Assembly: GCA_043800975.1 (NCBI GenBank)
Contig: JAZDMK010000285.1
Coordinates: 1 to 38,204, forward strand
Reading direction: 5' to 3'
DNA from: JAZDMK01 sp043800975
Lineage (GTDB): Bacteria; Bacteroidota; Bacteroidia; Bacteroidales; JAHJDW01
Length of the DNA: 38,204 nucleotides
Under the pieces are notes generated by a model that was not told where the DNA came from, searched no databases, and saw only the letters and a program-made list of their open reading frames with translations. Made by a program: the position numbers and the translations under genes. Below, in pieces: positions 24,047 to 31,549 of the stretch (position 1 is the stretch's first letter; each line of letters starts with the position of its first letter).

Positions 24047-25216
24047 TTACAGAGACATACTTAAAATTTCTTCCACATCTTCAACCGAAAGCTCTGCAAA
24101 ACTGCCCATTTTAGCAGCCCCGTAATTCTTCACTGCCTTTACCGCCATCTCTTTTATATGTTTTCCATCGATTCCCACTTCGGGCAATGTGGCTGGCAAT
24201 CCAAGTGAAGTGAAAAACTGACGCGTTCTGTCAATGCCTTCCTTCGCTTTTTCCATCATCGGTTTTTCTTTAGCAACGCCCCATACATTCTCTGCATACT
24301 CGGCAAACTTAGGTGCGTTATCCTCATTTAATACATACCGCATCCAGTTGGGAAACAAAATGGCCAGCCCTACACCGTGCGCCAGATCATAGATTGCGCT
24401 GATTTCATGCTCAATGCCGTGCGTGGCCCAGTCGGGAATTTTACCAAAAGTAAGAATGCCGTTGAGGGCTACAGTGCCTGCCCACATAATGTTTGCGCGT
24501 GAGTCGTAATTGTCGGGTTCTCTCAATGCAACGGGTGCATGCTGCACGACCGTTCTCATCACGGCTTCCGCCAAACGGTCGCTGATGGTGCATGTAGTAA
24601 CCGGACTAAAGTATTGTTCAAAGCAATGGCTCATGATATCGGCCGCACCGGCTGCCGTCTGTATAGCAGGCAGCGACATGGTATACTCAGGATCAAGAAT
24701 AGCGAATTTGGGTCGCAACAAATCACCGCCGGTTGCTAACTTTTCTTTTGTTTCATCATTTGAAACTACCGTGAAGCCGTTGGTTTCAGAGCCTGTGGCC
24801 GGAAGTGTAAGAATAACACCCATGTCGGTCGACTTGCTGATTCTGGCTTTGCCAATGAAAAAATCCCAGGGATCGCCTTCATAAAAATTTCCGAAGGCAA
24901 TGGCTTTCGAGCAGTCGATGGTGCTGCCGGCTCCCACCGCGAGAATCAGATCCACTTTGTTTTCTTTGCAAATGCGGATTCCTTCGCGGACACTGCTGAT
25001 GCGCGGGTTGGGCTGAATGCCGGACAATTCAGAAAAAGGTTTGTTCAGTTTGTTTAAGATGGAAACCACAGCATCATACACCCCGTTTTTCTTAATACTT
25101 CCGCTTCCATAAGCAAGAAGAATATGTTTGTAAGGAGCAAGCTCACGCTCCAGTTTTTCGATCTGGTTTTTTCCGAAATAAACACGGGTAGGTTGATTGA
25201 CGGTGAAGTTTTTCAT
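24047..25216 (-). CDS. Iron-containing alcohol dehydrogenase (YqhD/BdhA-like)
   Basis: The 389-aa protein has the group III alcohol dehydrogenase features: N-terminal PTRVYFGKNQ, the NAD(P)-binding GAGSTIDCSKAIA, LPATGSETNGFTV, and the metal-binding residues in AADIMSHCFEQYF, ATHGIEHEISAIYDLAHGVGLAI. This family reduces aldehydes with NADPH, usually with Fe or Zn. The closest relatives by motif are butanol dehydrogenases and YqhD. It is transcribed alone, on the minus strand, and precedes the aroA remnant at 25276-25311. Confidence 0.93.
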   Translation of the reverse strand: MKNFTVNQPTRVYFGKNQIEKLERELAPYKHILLAYGSGSIKKNGVYDAVVSILNKLNKPFSELSGIQPNPRISSVREGIRICKENKVDLILAVGAGSTIDCSKAIAFGNFYEGDPWDFFIGKARISKSTDMGVILTLPATGSETNGFTVVSNDETKEKLATGGDLLRPKFAILDPEYTMSLPAIQTAAGAADIMSHCFEQYFSPVTTCTISDRLAEAVMRTVVQHAPVALREPDNYDSRANIMWAGTVALNGILTFGKIPDWATHGIEHEISAIYDLAHGVGLAILFPNWMRYVLNEDNAPKFAEYAENVWGVAKEKPMMEKAKEGIDRTRQFFTSLGLPATLPEVGIDGKHIKEMAVKAVKNYGAAKMGSFAELSVEDVEEILSMSL

Positions 25217-25275
25217 GCTGTAAATTTTATGTGAAAATAGGAAAGAATGAAATGCGAAAGATAAAGAAAGTGTTT

Positions 25276-25311
25276 TTATTCTGCCTGCATCCCGATCAGA
25301 TCATCCCAGAA
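25276..25311 (-). pseudogene. Diverged copy of the aroA 3' end (last 11 codons plus stop)
   Basis: The 36 bases here match the intact aroA 3' end (27635-27670) at 32 of 36 positions. Read on the minus strand they encode FWDDLIGMQAE and a TAA stop; aroA itself encodes FWDDLIGLQAE and the same stop. Of the four differences three are synonymous (ttg/ctg, att/atc, gga/ggg) and one gives Leu to Met. That pattern implies that both copies diverged while translated, so this is not a recent local duplication. Upstream of the copy (beyond 25312) similarity stops and unrelated codons follow. The 25368-27575 gene lies between the two copies. Confidence 0.75.
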
Positions 25312-25367
25312 GTACACGGTTTTTTTGAGTTCAAATTTTCGTGAAAGAAACCGAGTTAATATTCAAT

Positions 25368-27575
25368 TCAGATTTCTGTTTCAGGTTCTGCTTCTGCTTT
25401 CTGTTCCTCAATAATTCTGGAAATTGCCCATCCTGCAAATTCAAAGTCTTCCCAGTTCAGAGAGGGTCGTTCCGGAATACCTGTATCGCGAATCATATAA
25501 AAATGGATCAGTACATTTCCGGGCTCAGCCAATGAGCGCGATTCAGGCTTTGGCATAATAATAATCCTGCTGTTTTCATATCCCTCCATATTAATAGGTT
25601 TGTCCAGCACAACGAGAAAAGATGTACGGCTGCCTTCTACAATTATTTTTTGTTCTAATATTCCACTGACAGGAAGCGATAAAGACAGAGAATCGTGCTT
25701 TTCTACAAGCCGGTATAGTGAGGATTCGCGGATGTTTACTTTTCTGCCGGTTAATTCTGATTTTAGATTTTTGCGGCTTAACAATGCAAACAAAGGAATA
25801 TTAAGAGGTTGAATATATCTGGCGATGAATTCAAAACGACTCAGCGTAAAAGGCAGATACAAAATGAAAAAGCCATAAGAGATTAGAGAGCCGTATAGAA
25901 TTGATATACCGGTTTCACGTCCTCGTGTATAGGAATTGATTAAATAGGAAAACATAAAAACGAAAGTCAGTGTCAGCAGGAGATAATACTTCAGATCAAC
26001 ATTCTTAGACTGTGTTTCTTTTTTAAAATCAGGAGAAAGATTCAGCGTGTTGTTTAACAGAATCTGCCAAAAGTAAACGCAGAGAATGAAAAGCAAAAGA
26101 GTTATCCACCTGTATTCCATAACGACTCCGTTAATAATCCAGAAATCGAAGAATCCGTGAGCAAAGGCAGCAATTGAAAAGAAAATAATGAAATTCAGCA
26201 GTCCTTTCTTGTTTTTTCTATACCATGGTAAAGCAAGTCCATATCCAATAAAGGAAGAAAAAACCATGTGTGCCGGCGTGGAAATGAAAAGGCGTGCTGT
26301 TGTGTTGTAAAGAGAGCTTGTTTCAATATAAGACAGGTTTTCTATGAATGAGAAACCGATTGCGGAAACAGAGCAATAGTAGATAATATCGAAGGGTTCG
26401 TGAATCGTTCGCCGAAAGCACAGAAGTACAAGTACAGGAAGAATTTTAACGAACTCCTCTACGATTCCAATATTAATAATGTTGTGGAGCAAGGTAGGTA
26501 TAGGTTCCCAGGAAGGATAGTATTCGAGTGTTTCCCACATGAAGTCATCGATGGGAAAAACAAGAAATGTTGTAAGCATTCCTGTGAGCAATACAACAAA
26601 AGTATATCCCCAACGTGGCTTTTTGAAAATATTGATTTTTCTAAGGTAAAAGAGCCATAACATGAGAATGAAGAAAGAAGAAAAAGTCCCCAGAATACAG
26701 ACTCTGTCAAACGCAAAATGAATCACTGCTTTGGTATAATTAGGCACGTCAAGATTTCGGAAATAAACTAATCGTTTGAAAAAATCAGGTACATATTTTT
26801 CTGCAATGCTATTATTGACCATCGAGTCGAGACTCTTTTCCTGACGGAAATAATAAAAAAGAAAAGAAAGATCGCCATAAGCCTCTTTTAGATGGCCCTG
26901 CCCGAGAGCTGCATTGACAAGATGTTTGCGAGCCTCCGGGAAATTCTCATAATACTTTGTTTGTGACAACATTCTTCCCATCGCGAGATGATAGTATGGT
27001 GACTGCTTTCCTCGGCTACTAATATGATCCAGAAGAATGGAGGCTTTCTCATAGTTAAGCAAATCGAGAAAATGGTACGCAAGAAAAATATAGCCGATGT
27101 CGATTTTTAGAGAATTTTCAGAACGGATGTATGCACGATAATGTTCAACAAGCCGGATAGATTCTTCTGTATTGGCCATTGATGCCGGGCTGATTCTTAA
27201 ATGTCTTTGCCGGGATTCAATGTATTGATGAAAGGAATAAACATATTTGTAATTAAGATCCCAGTTTAGTGAGTCATTTTGTAATTTGTAATAATATTCA
27301 TCATTCAGGGAAAGGTAATTTTCATATTTCTCATGGAATTTTAATCTGACAGAATCATCCTGAAAATCGGGTTCGTAACGGTAAACATACGTTGCCAGAA
27401 GAGGAGCAAGGATAATTATTGACAGAACCCAGATAAAACGACTGGTCTTTTTGGGAGATCCCTCAATTTCTGTCTCTTTCTTATATCGGGAATAGAGTTC
27501 ATAAATGAATAAAACCAAAAGACCGATTCCGGCCAGATTTAAAAGCAAATATTCAATTATGTAAGTAAAGTACAC
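25368..27575 (-). CDS. PrsW-family intramembrane protease with helical-repeat N-terminal region
   Basis: A 735-aa protein starting at a GTG (no ATG is near). Residues 1-65 hold two membrane helices; about 70-285 is a soluble region with alternating helices like TPR or Sel1 repeats; about 285-600 has eight or nine membrane segments. In these lie the PrsW motifs: EEFVK at 373-377 (EExxK), FSFIEN at 408-413, H436 (PAHMVFSSFIGYG) and H473 (HGFFDF). Known PrsW is a glutamic-type intramembrane protease that makes the site-1 cut in an anti-sigma factor. The C-terminal 130 residues are a soluble domain without a known motif. Its bases are more AT-rich than aroA. It lies between two copies of the aroA 3' end. 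Confidence 0.85.
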   Translation of the reverse strand: MYFTYIIEYLLLNLAGIGLLVLFIYELYSRYKKETEIEGSPKKTSRFIWVLSIIILAPLLATYVYRYEPDFQDDSVRLKFHEKYENYLSLNDEYYYKLQNDSLNWDLNYKYVYSFHQYIESRQRHLRISPASMANTEESIRLVEHYRAYIRSENSLKIDIGYIFLAYHFLDLLNYEKASILLDHISSRGKQSPYYHLAMGRMLSQTKYYENFPEARKHLVNAALGQGHLKEAYGDLSFLFYYFRQEKSLDSMVNNSIAEKYVPDFFKRLVYFRNLDVPNYTKAVIHFAFDRVCILGTFSSFFILMLWLFYLRKINIFKKPRWGYTFVVLLTGMLTTFLVFPIDDFMWETLEYYPSWEPIPTLLHNIINIGIVEEFVKILPVLVLLCFRRTIHEPFDIIYYCSVSAIGFSFIENLSYIETSSLYNTTARLFISTPAHMVFSSFIGYGLALPWYRKNKKGLLNFIIFFSIAAFAHGFFDFWIINGVVMEYRWITLLLFILCVYFWQILLNNTLNLSPDFKKETQSKNVDLKYYLLLTLTFVFMFSYLINSYTRGRETGISILYGSLISYGFFILYLPFTLSRFEFIARYIQPLNIPLFALLSRKNLKSELTGRKVNIRESSLYRLVEKHDSLSLSLPVSGILEQKIIVEGSRTSFLVVLDKPINMEGYENSRIIIMPKPESRSLAEPGNVLIHFYMIRDTGIPERPSLNWEDFEFAGWAISRIIEEQKAEAEPETEI

Positions 27576-27634
27576 GAAATAAAAATTCCGAAATAATTAT
27601 ATTTTCGAGTTCGCAACAAATATACATAAGAAAA

Positions 27635-28882
27635 TTATTCTGCCTGCAATCCAATCAAATCATCCCAGAATGCCGGCCACGATTTTTCCACACATTCTGC
27701 ATTTTCAATCAACACAGGGCCATCGGTGCGCAGGCTCAATACCGCTGCCATCATGGCCACGCGGTGATCGTGGTGGCTGGATATGGATGTGTTTCCTTTT
27801 AAAACAGATCCGGTTACAAAGAATGAATTTTCTTTTTGTTCGATGGGAACGCCTAGTTTTAGAAGTACTTCCGAAAGTGATACTGCGCGGTTGCTTTCTT
27901 TGTTGAACAAACGATCCACCCCTTTGATTTCGGAAACACCTTCGCAACAGGCCGCCAATGCAAGCAGCGGAGGAAACAAATCGGGACAGTCGGTGGCATC
28001 GAACGAAAAACTTTTTAATGCAGTTTTGCTGACAGAAATTTTATCATCATTTGCTTTCACCGCAGCACCGGCCATTTGCAATGCTTCAACAATTTTTTTA
28101 TCTGCCTGAAACGAACGGAGAGAAATGTTTTTCACCGTTACTTCACCTGCGATAGCGCCTGCCACCAGCAGGAAAGCGGTCGCACTCCAGTCGCCTTCGG
28201 CATGGAACTTTGCCGCGGTGTATTTCTGATTTCCTTCAATATTAAAATGCGAATAATTTTCGTGTGTTACATTTACACCAAACTCTTTCATCACATCCAG
28301 GGTGAGATCGATGTATGGTTTACTCTTTAAATTCTCAACAACAATTTCACTGTTCCTGTTCAATAAGGGAAGTGTCATCAACAAACCCGAAAGGTGCTGG
28401 CTGCTGCCGGAACCATCCGTTTTCAGGGATGAAGCTTGCAGGGGTCCGGTAATTTTTAAAGGAAGAAAACCGTTGTTGTCGTTGACAGAAACACCGGCTT
28501 GTGTGAGCACACCCGAAATTTCTTTTATGGGTCTTTTCAGTAGGGTGCCGCTGGCAGCTATTGTCATTTCTGCGTTTCCTAAGGCAGCGATGCAGGAAAA
28601 AAGGCGTGCGCACAATCCCGATTCTCCGCAGTGAAGTGTGGCAGATGGCCAGGGGAAAGGTTTTACCTGAATGAATAAAGCATTGTCTTTTTCTTCTACG
28701 ATTGCACACAGGCTCTGTCCGCAGCGAATGGCGGCGCTTACATCATCGGAGGGTGAATAACCCGTGATGTGCGTTTCTCCTTCCGACAGGCATGCCGCCG
28801 CAATGGCGCGAATGAGAACGCTTTTGGAAGCGGGTGCGTTGAGGGTGCCTTTGATTTGGGAAGGGAAAAGGGTGAGGTTCAT
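27635..28882 (-). CDS. aroA: 3-phosphoshikimate 1-carboxyvinyltransferase (EPSP synthase)
   Basis: I start at the ATG at 28882 (MNLTLFPSQIKGTLNAPASKS), giving 415 aa; the frame is open 47 codons further up but that part translates the repeat at 28902. The enzyme has the active-site blocks APASKSVLIRA, SGSSQHLSGLLMTLPL, EGDWSATAFLLVAGA, the Asp-rich ATDCPDLFPPL, and DHRVAMMAAVLSL. It makes EPSP from shikimate-3-phosphate and PEP, the sixth step of the shikimate pathway. The N-terminal third is divergent from the E. coli type, as often in Bacteroidota. TATTATTG just upstream (28894-28887) may be the -7 element. Confidence 0.95.
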   Translation of the reverse strand: MNLTLFPSQIKGTLNAPASKSVLIRAIAAACLSEGETHITGYSPSDDVSAAIRCGQSLCAIVEEKDNALFIQVKPFPWPSATLHCGESGLCARLFSCIAALGNAEMTIAASGTLLKRPIKEISGVLTQAGVSVNDNNGFLPLKITGPLQASSLKTDGSGSSQHLSGLLMTLPLLNRNSEIVVENLKSKPYIDLTLDVMKEFGVNVTHENYSHFNIEGNQKYTAAKFHAEGDWSATAFLLVAGAIAGEVTVKNISLRSFQADKKIVEALQMAGAAVKANDDKISVSKTALKSFSFDATDCPDLFPPLLALAACCEGVSEIKGVDRLFNKESNRAVSLSEVLLKLGVPIEQKENSFFVTGSVLKGNTSISSHHDHRVAMMAAVLSLRTDGPVLIENAECVEKSWPAFWDDLIGLQAE

Positions 28883-28901
28883 GGCGCAATAATACGAAAA
28901 G

Positions 28902-29276
28902 TTTTGGACCGAAGACCGAGGACGGAAGACGGAAAAGCAAGCGGTAGCTCTTACTATTTGTTTGGCACGAAGACAGAAGCTCGGAGCCAGAAGAGGTGAC
29001 TGAGAAGCCAATGATGTCGGCATTGGGCAGGATGCCCGATGCGGGATGCCGGAAATGGAAAGCTATCGCACGAGCCAGCGCCTTCTGGAAGTGTTTAATT
29101 TTTTGGACCGAAGACCGAGGACGGAAGACGGAAAAGCAAGCAGTAGCTCGTACTATTTGTTTGGCACGAAGACAGAAGCTCGGAGCCAGAAGAGGTGACT
29201 GAGAAGCCAATGATGTCGGCATTGGGCAGGATGCCCGATGCGGGATGTCGGAAATGGAAAGCTATCGCACGAGCCA
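28902..29276. repeat. Direct duplication of a 176-bp unit (two copies, period 199 bp)
   Basis: Copy 1 (28902-29077) and copy 2 (29101-29276) differ at three positions: aagcGgtag/aagcAgtag, ctcTtac/ctcGtac and gatgCcgg/gatgTcgg. They are separated by 23 unique bases. Each starts TTTTGGACCGAAGACCGAGG, contains GACAGAAGCTCGGAGCC and ends in GCACGAGCCA. The text is built of GA-rich and ATGCCGGA-like words that recur in degenerate form at 32310-32480 and 2025-2050. Only 19 bases separate copy 1 from the aroA start codon. Confidence 0.85.
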
Positions 29277-30300
29277 ATGTTATTCGGACTCCATTTATTT
29301 ATTTTAAATGTGACCTCATGCTTTCGGCCTTTGGCCTCAGGTGCGCGGCGGTTGCTTCGCTGATTACGTTGCAGTATTGACCTGCGCACAGGCTTTATTA
29401 CTTTTCGTGTAACAGCAGTCTGCGACTGCAAAGACATTCCACCATTTCTTTTGATATTTTTTAATGTGCTTTCACACGATCCGTTGCGCGCCGGGCCCGG
29501 CGGCGCGGGCGTCGTACTTTCTTTGCATTGCCCAAAGAAAGTACGCAAAGAAACTCTAGCGCTGTCAAGCCTGCTCGAGAAAACTACGTTGCGTTCTGTC
29601 CCGAAAAAAAACTCCTCACTTCGTTCGTCAAACACTTTTTTGTTACTCGCTCCCACAGCCGCAACACAGGCTTGCTCGTGAGCTCACCACCTTTCGGTGG
29701 TTCGGTTAGCACCAGCCTGCGCTGCAAACGCAACTTGTTTTCATATCTCGCACTCTTGAATGCGCGTCCTTTTTAAAAATTATTACAGGAGGCCTGAATA
29801 TGCCTTTTGCGCACGAGCCTACACGGAAGCTTTTGCGCAGTTCCGCATGTCGGGGGAGTTACTCACTTATCAATAAATTTTCTTGTGTTCGTGAGCTCCC
29901 ACCTGTCGGTGGTTCGGTTGCTGCTATGCAGCAATCAGTTTTGCTATTGACCTACCATCAATCAAATGCGCGTCCTTTTTCTAAATTCAGCGCTCGAGGG
30001 ACGGGTCGCTCCGAAGGAGCGATTAGGTTTGAGTTTGACCTGCAAACAAGAATGCGCGTTCCTTTAAGGTAGTCTTTGATGTAAGTGGTTCATTTGCAAA
30101 AAGTGGAATGCGGGATATTGCTGTAATCAGTGCCGTAGGCACGGGATGTTTGTAACAACGAAAAGAAAGAAAAATGGGAGTGCCGCTCCGAAGGAGACCC
30201 TCTGCCGCGGCGGAGGGATAGGTACGACATGTTTATGAGTTTGAAGACGATCGAATACAGAAGGAAAAAATTGTGTCAAATAATATTTAATCTTTATCTT
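29277..30300. repeat. Gene-free mosaic of hairpin repeats
   Basis: No frame here looks like a protein. The region holds: a palindrome CGCCGGGCCCGGCG (29489-29502); a 12-bp stem GTACTTTCTTTG/CAAAGAAAGTAC with a 7-nt loop (29514-29544); two copies of a CCACC-TTTC/TGTC-GGTGG hairpin (29687-29700 and 29899-29912), each after CGTGAGCTC and before TTCGGTT; three copies of AATGCGCGT(C/T)CTTT (29759, 29965, 30051); TCGCTCC-GAA-GGAGCGA (30006-30022); GTGCC-GTA-GGCAC (30130-30142); and a nested hairpin (30180-30225). The modules recur with about 200-bp spacing. GC content swings strongly, unlike the flanking genes. Confidence 0.75.
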
Positions 30301-30324
30301 CGTTAAAGCTTTCAAATCTCACCC

Positions 30325-31401
30325 ATGAAAAAGTTAATTTTCATAATAATATCTTCATTTTTTTATTGCACAATTAGCTATTGCCAGAATGAAGAGCCTC
30401 CCCCTAAAATCAGAAAGAACCAAAAACGACTGGAAAGAAGCATCAAATATGCTGAAGAAAAAACCTATGTATGGGGTCTGGTTGGTATGCCTAAATGTTT
30501 CGTTGTGGATGAAACCGAGATTACTGTAGGGGAATGGATAGAGTTTCTTCATTATTATCACTATTTAAAGATGCCATCGTATTTCTATAAAAGGAAAATG
30601 GATGAAAGTGATCTAAGTAAAAAAGAAAAATGGATTCTTCTCAATTTGCCGATTGATACCACACTGTTACCGGATCGAAATATATTAGAATCCATGAATA
30701 AGTATTTCGTTTTTTCACCGCGCAAACCCAAGCTGGTCCGATACGGGGGGTTGCATGGCTGGGTATTTCTTCCTATGGAAAAAGATAGTTTGAAAAAACG
30801 AAAAAGCAGGAAAGACTTATTGTACTATCTGAACACCCCTGTTACAGGGCTTTCGTATGAGCAAGCTATGAGATTCTGCAAATGGAGAACTGAAGTTGAT
30901 AGCTTCACGGTCAGGAAATATTATTTGAACCATTATAGTTGCAGTTATTTGGACGATCAAATATTTGAAGAATGTTTTATGCCTTGTTATCGTTATACCC
31001 TGCCATCGCCTGAACAGTTTGACAGTATTAATTTAAATCTGGACAGTATTTCAATAAACAAAAAATATGCATCTGCATTCAACTACAAAAACAGTTCATA
31101 TTCGAAGAAAAAACGATTTTCATACACAAATAGAAGATGTGGCAGGACAACGATTCAGGTTTTTACCTACAATGTATTAAAGACAAAATTCTATAAGGTC
31201 AAATCAACCCAAGGGAATGTTGCAGAAATGACTTCTGTGGAAGGTGTAGCGCGTGGCGGTAGTTATTATCATTATGCAAAAGAAAGTTCCAAAGGGATAA
31301 GCAATTATTATTCAAAGCCGGAACCATGGCTTGGATTCAGGTGTGTTGGAATTAAGAGACCCGTTTATGATTATAAGACAGGTGCCGTAATCTTCAAATA
31401 A
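30325..31401 (+). CDS. SUMF1/FGE-like secreted protein, 358 aa
   Basis: A signal peptide (MKKLIFIIISSFFYCTISYCQ) is followed by a basic segment and then the formylglycine-generating-enzyme fold: VDETEITVGEWIEFLHYY (the start pattern of this fold), PVTGLSYEQAMRFCKWRT, YRYTLPSPEQF, QGNVAEMTSVEGVARGGSYYHY, and a late PWLGFRCVGI. This fold occurs in sulfatase-activating enzymes, EgtB and GldK/GldJ-type gliding lipoproteins. I see no pair of active-site Cys of true FGE (the typical C-[TP]-x-[SG]-x-C region is absent), so it is probably non-catalytic. An imperfect promoter (TTG then TATCTTCG near 30292-30299) precedes it. Confidence 0.8.
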   Translation: MKKLIFIIISSFFYCTISYCQNEEPPPKIRKNQKRLERSIKYAEEKTYVWGLVGMPKCFVVDETEITVGEWIEFLHYYHYLKMPSYFYKRKMDESDLSKKEKWILLNLPIDTTLLPDRNILESMNKYFVFSPRKPKLVRYGGLHGWVFLPMEKDSLKKRKSRKDLLYYLNTPVTGLSYEQAMRFCKWRTEVDSFTVRKYYLNHYSCSYLDDQIFEECFMPCYRYTLPSPEQFDSINLNLDSISINKKYASAFNYKNSSYSKKKRFSYTNRRCGRTTIQVFTYNVLKTKFYKVKSTQGNVAEMTSVEGVARGGSYYHYAKESSKGISNYYSKPEPWLGFRCVGIKRPVYDYKTGAVIFK

Positions 31402-31460
31402 ATTTATTTTATCTTCTGCTCTTCGCCATATTCGTCATTCAATATCAGCCATACGGCAAT

Positions 31461-31489
31461 AAAAAAACCGCCCGCGTTTCCACGGGCAG
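31461..31489 (-). terminator. Rho-independent terminator on the minus strand
   Basis: On the minus strand CTGCCCGTG pairs with CGCGGGCGG (two G-U wobbles) around a GAAA tetraloop, followed at once by TTTTTTT (complement of 31461-31467). On the plus strand the same positions give two C-A mismatches and no T-tract, so the signal is specific for the minus strand. No minus-strand gene lies upstream of it (to the right) except the 21-bp repeat array. Confidence 0.75.
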
Positions 31490-31549
31490 TTCACCACTTC
31501 AAAATATATTTGCGGGGCGTCATTCGCCGCTAATTCATCTTCTTTCGCG

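Noticed and set aside
28883..29023. N-terminal extension of aroA by 47 codons
   Set aside because: The extension translates the duplicated repeat, is Arg/Ser rich and has no counterpart in EPSP synthase; the ATG at 28882 matches the normal N-terminus.
28743..29656. Several ORFs of 60-167 codons in the repeat region on both strands
   Set aside because: They read through the 176-bp duplication and hairpin modules, overlap each other in different frames, and show no signal peptide, domain or start signal.
29451..30072. Plus-strand ORFs of 76-90 codons in the hairpin mosaic
   Set aside because: They overlap each other in different frames and are composed of the hairpin repeats; such frames are common false annotations.
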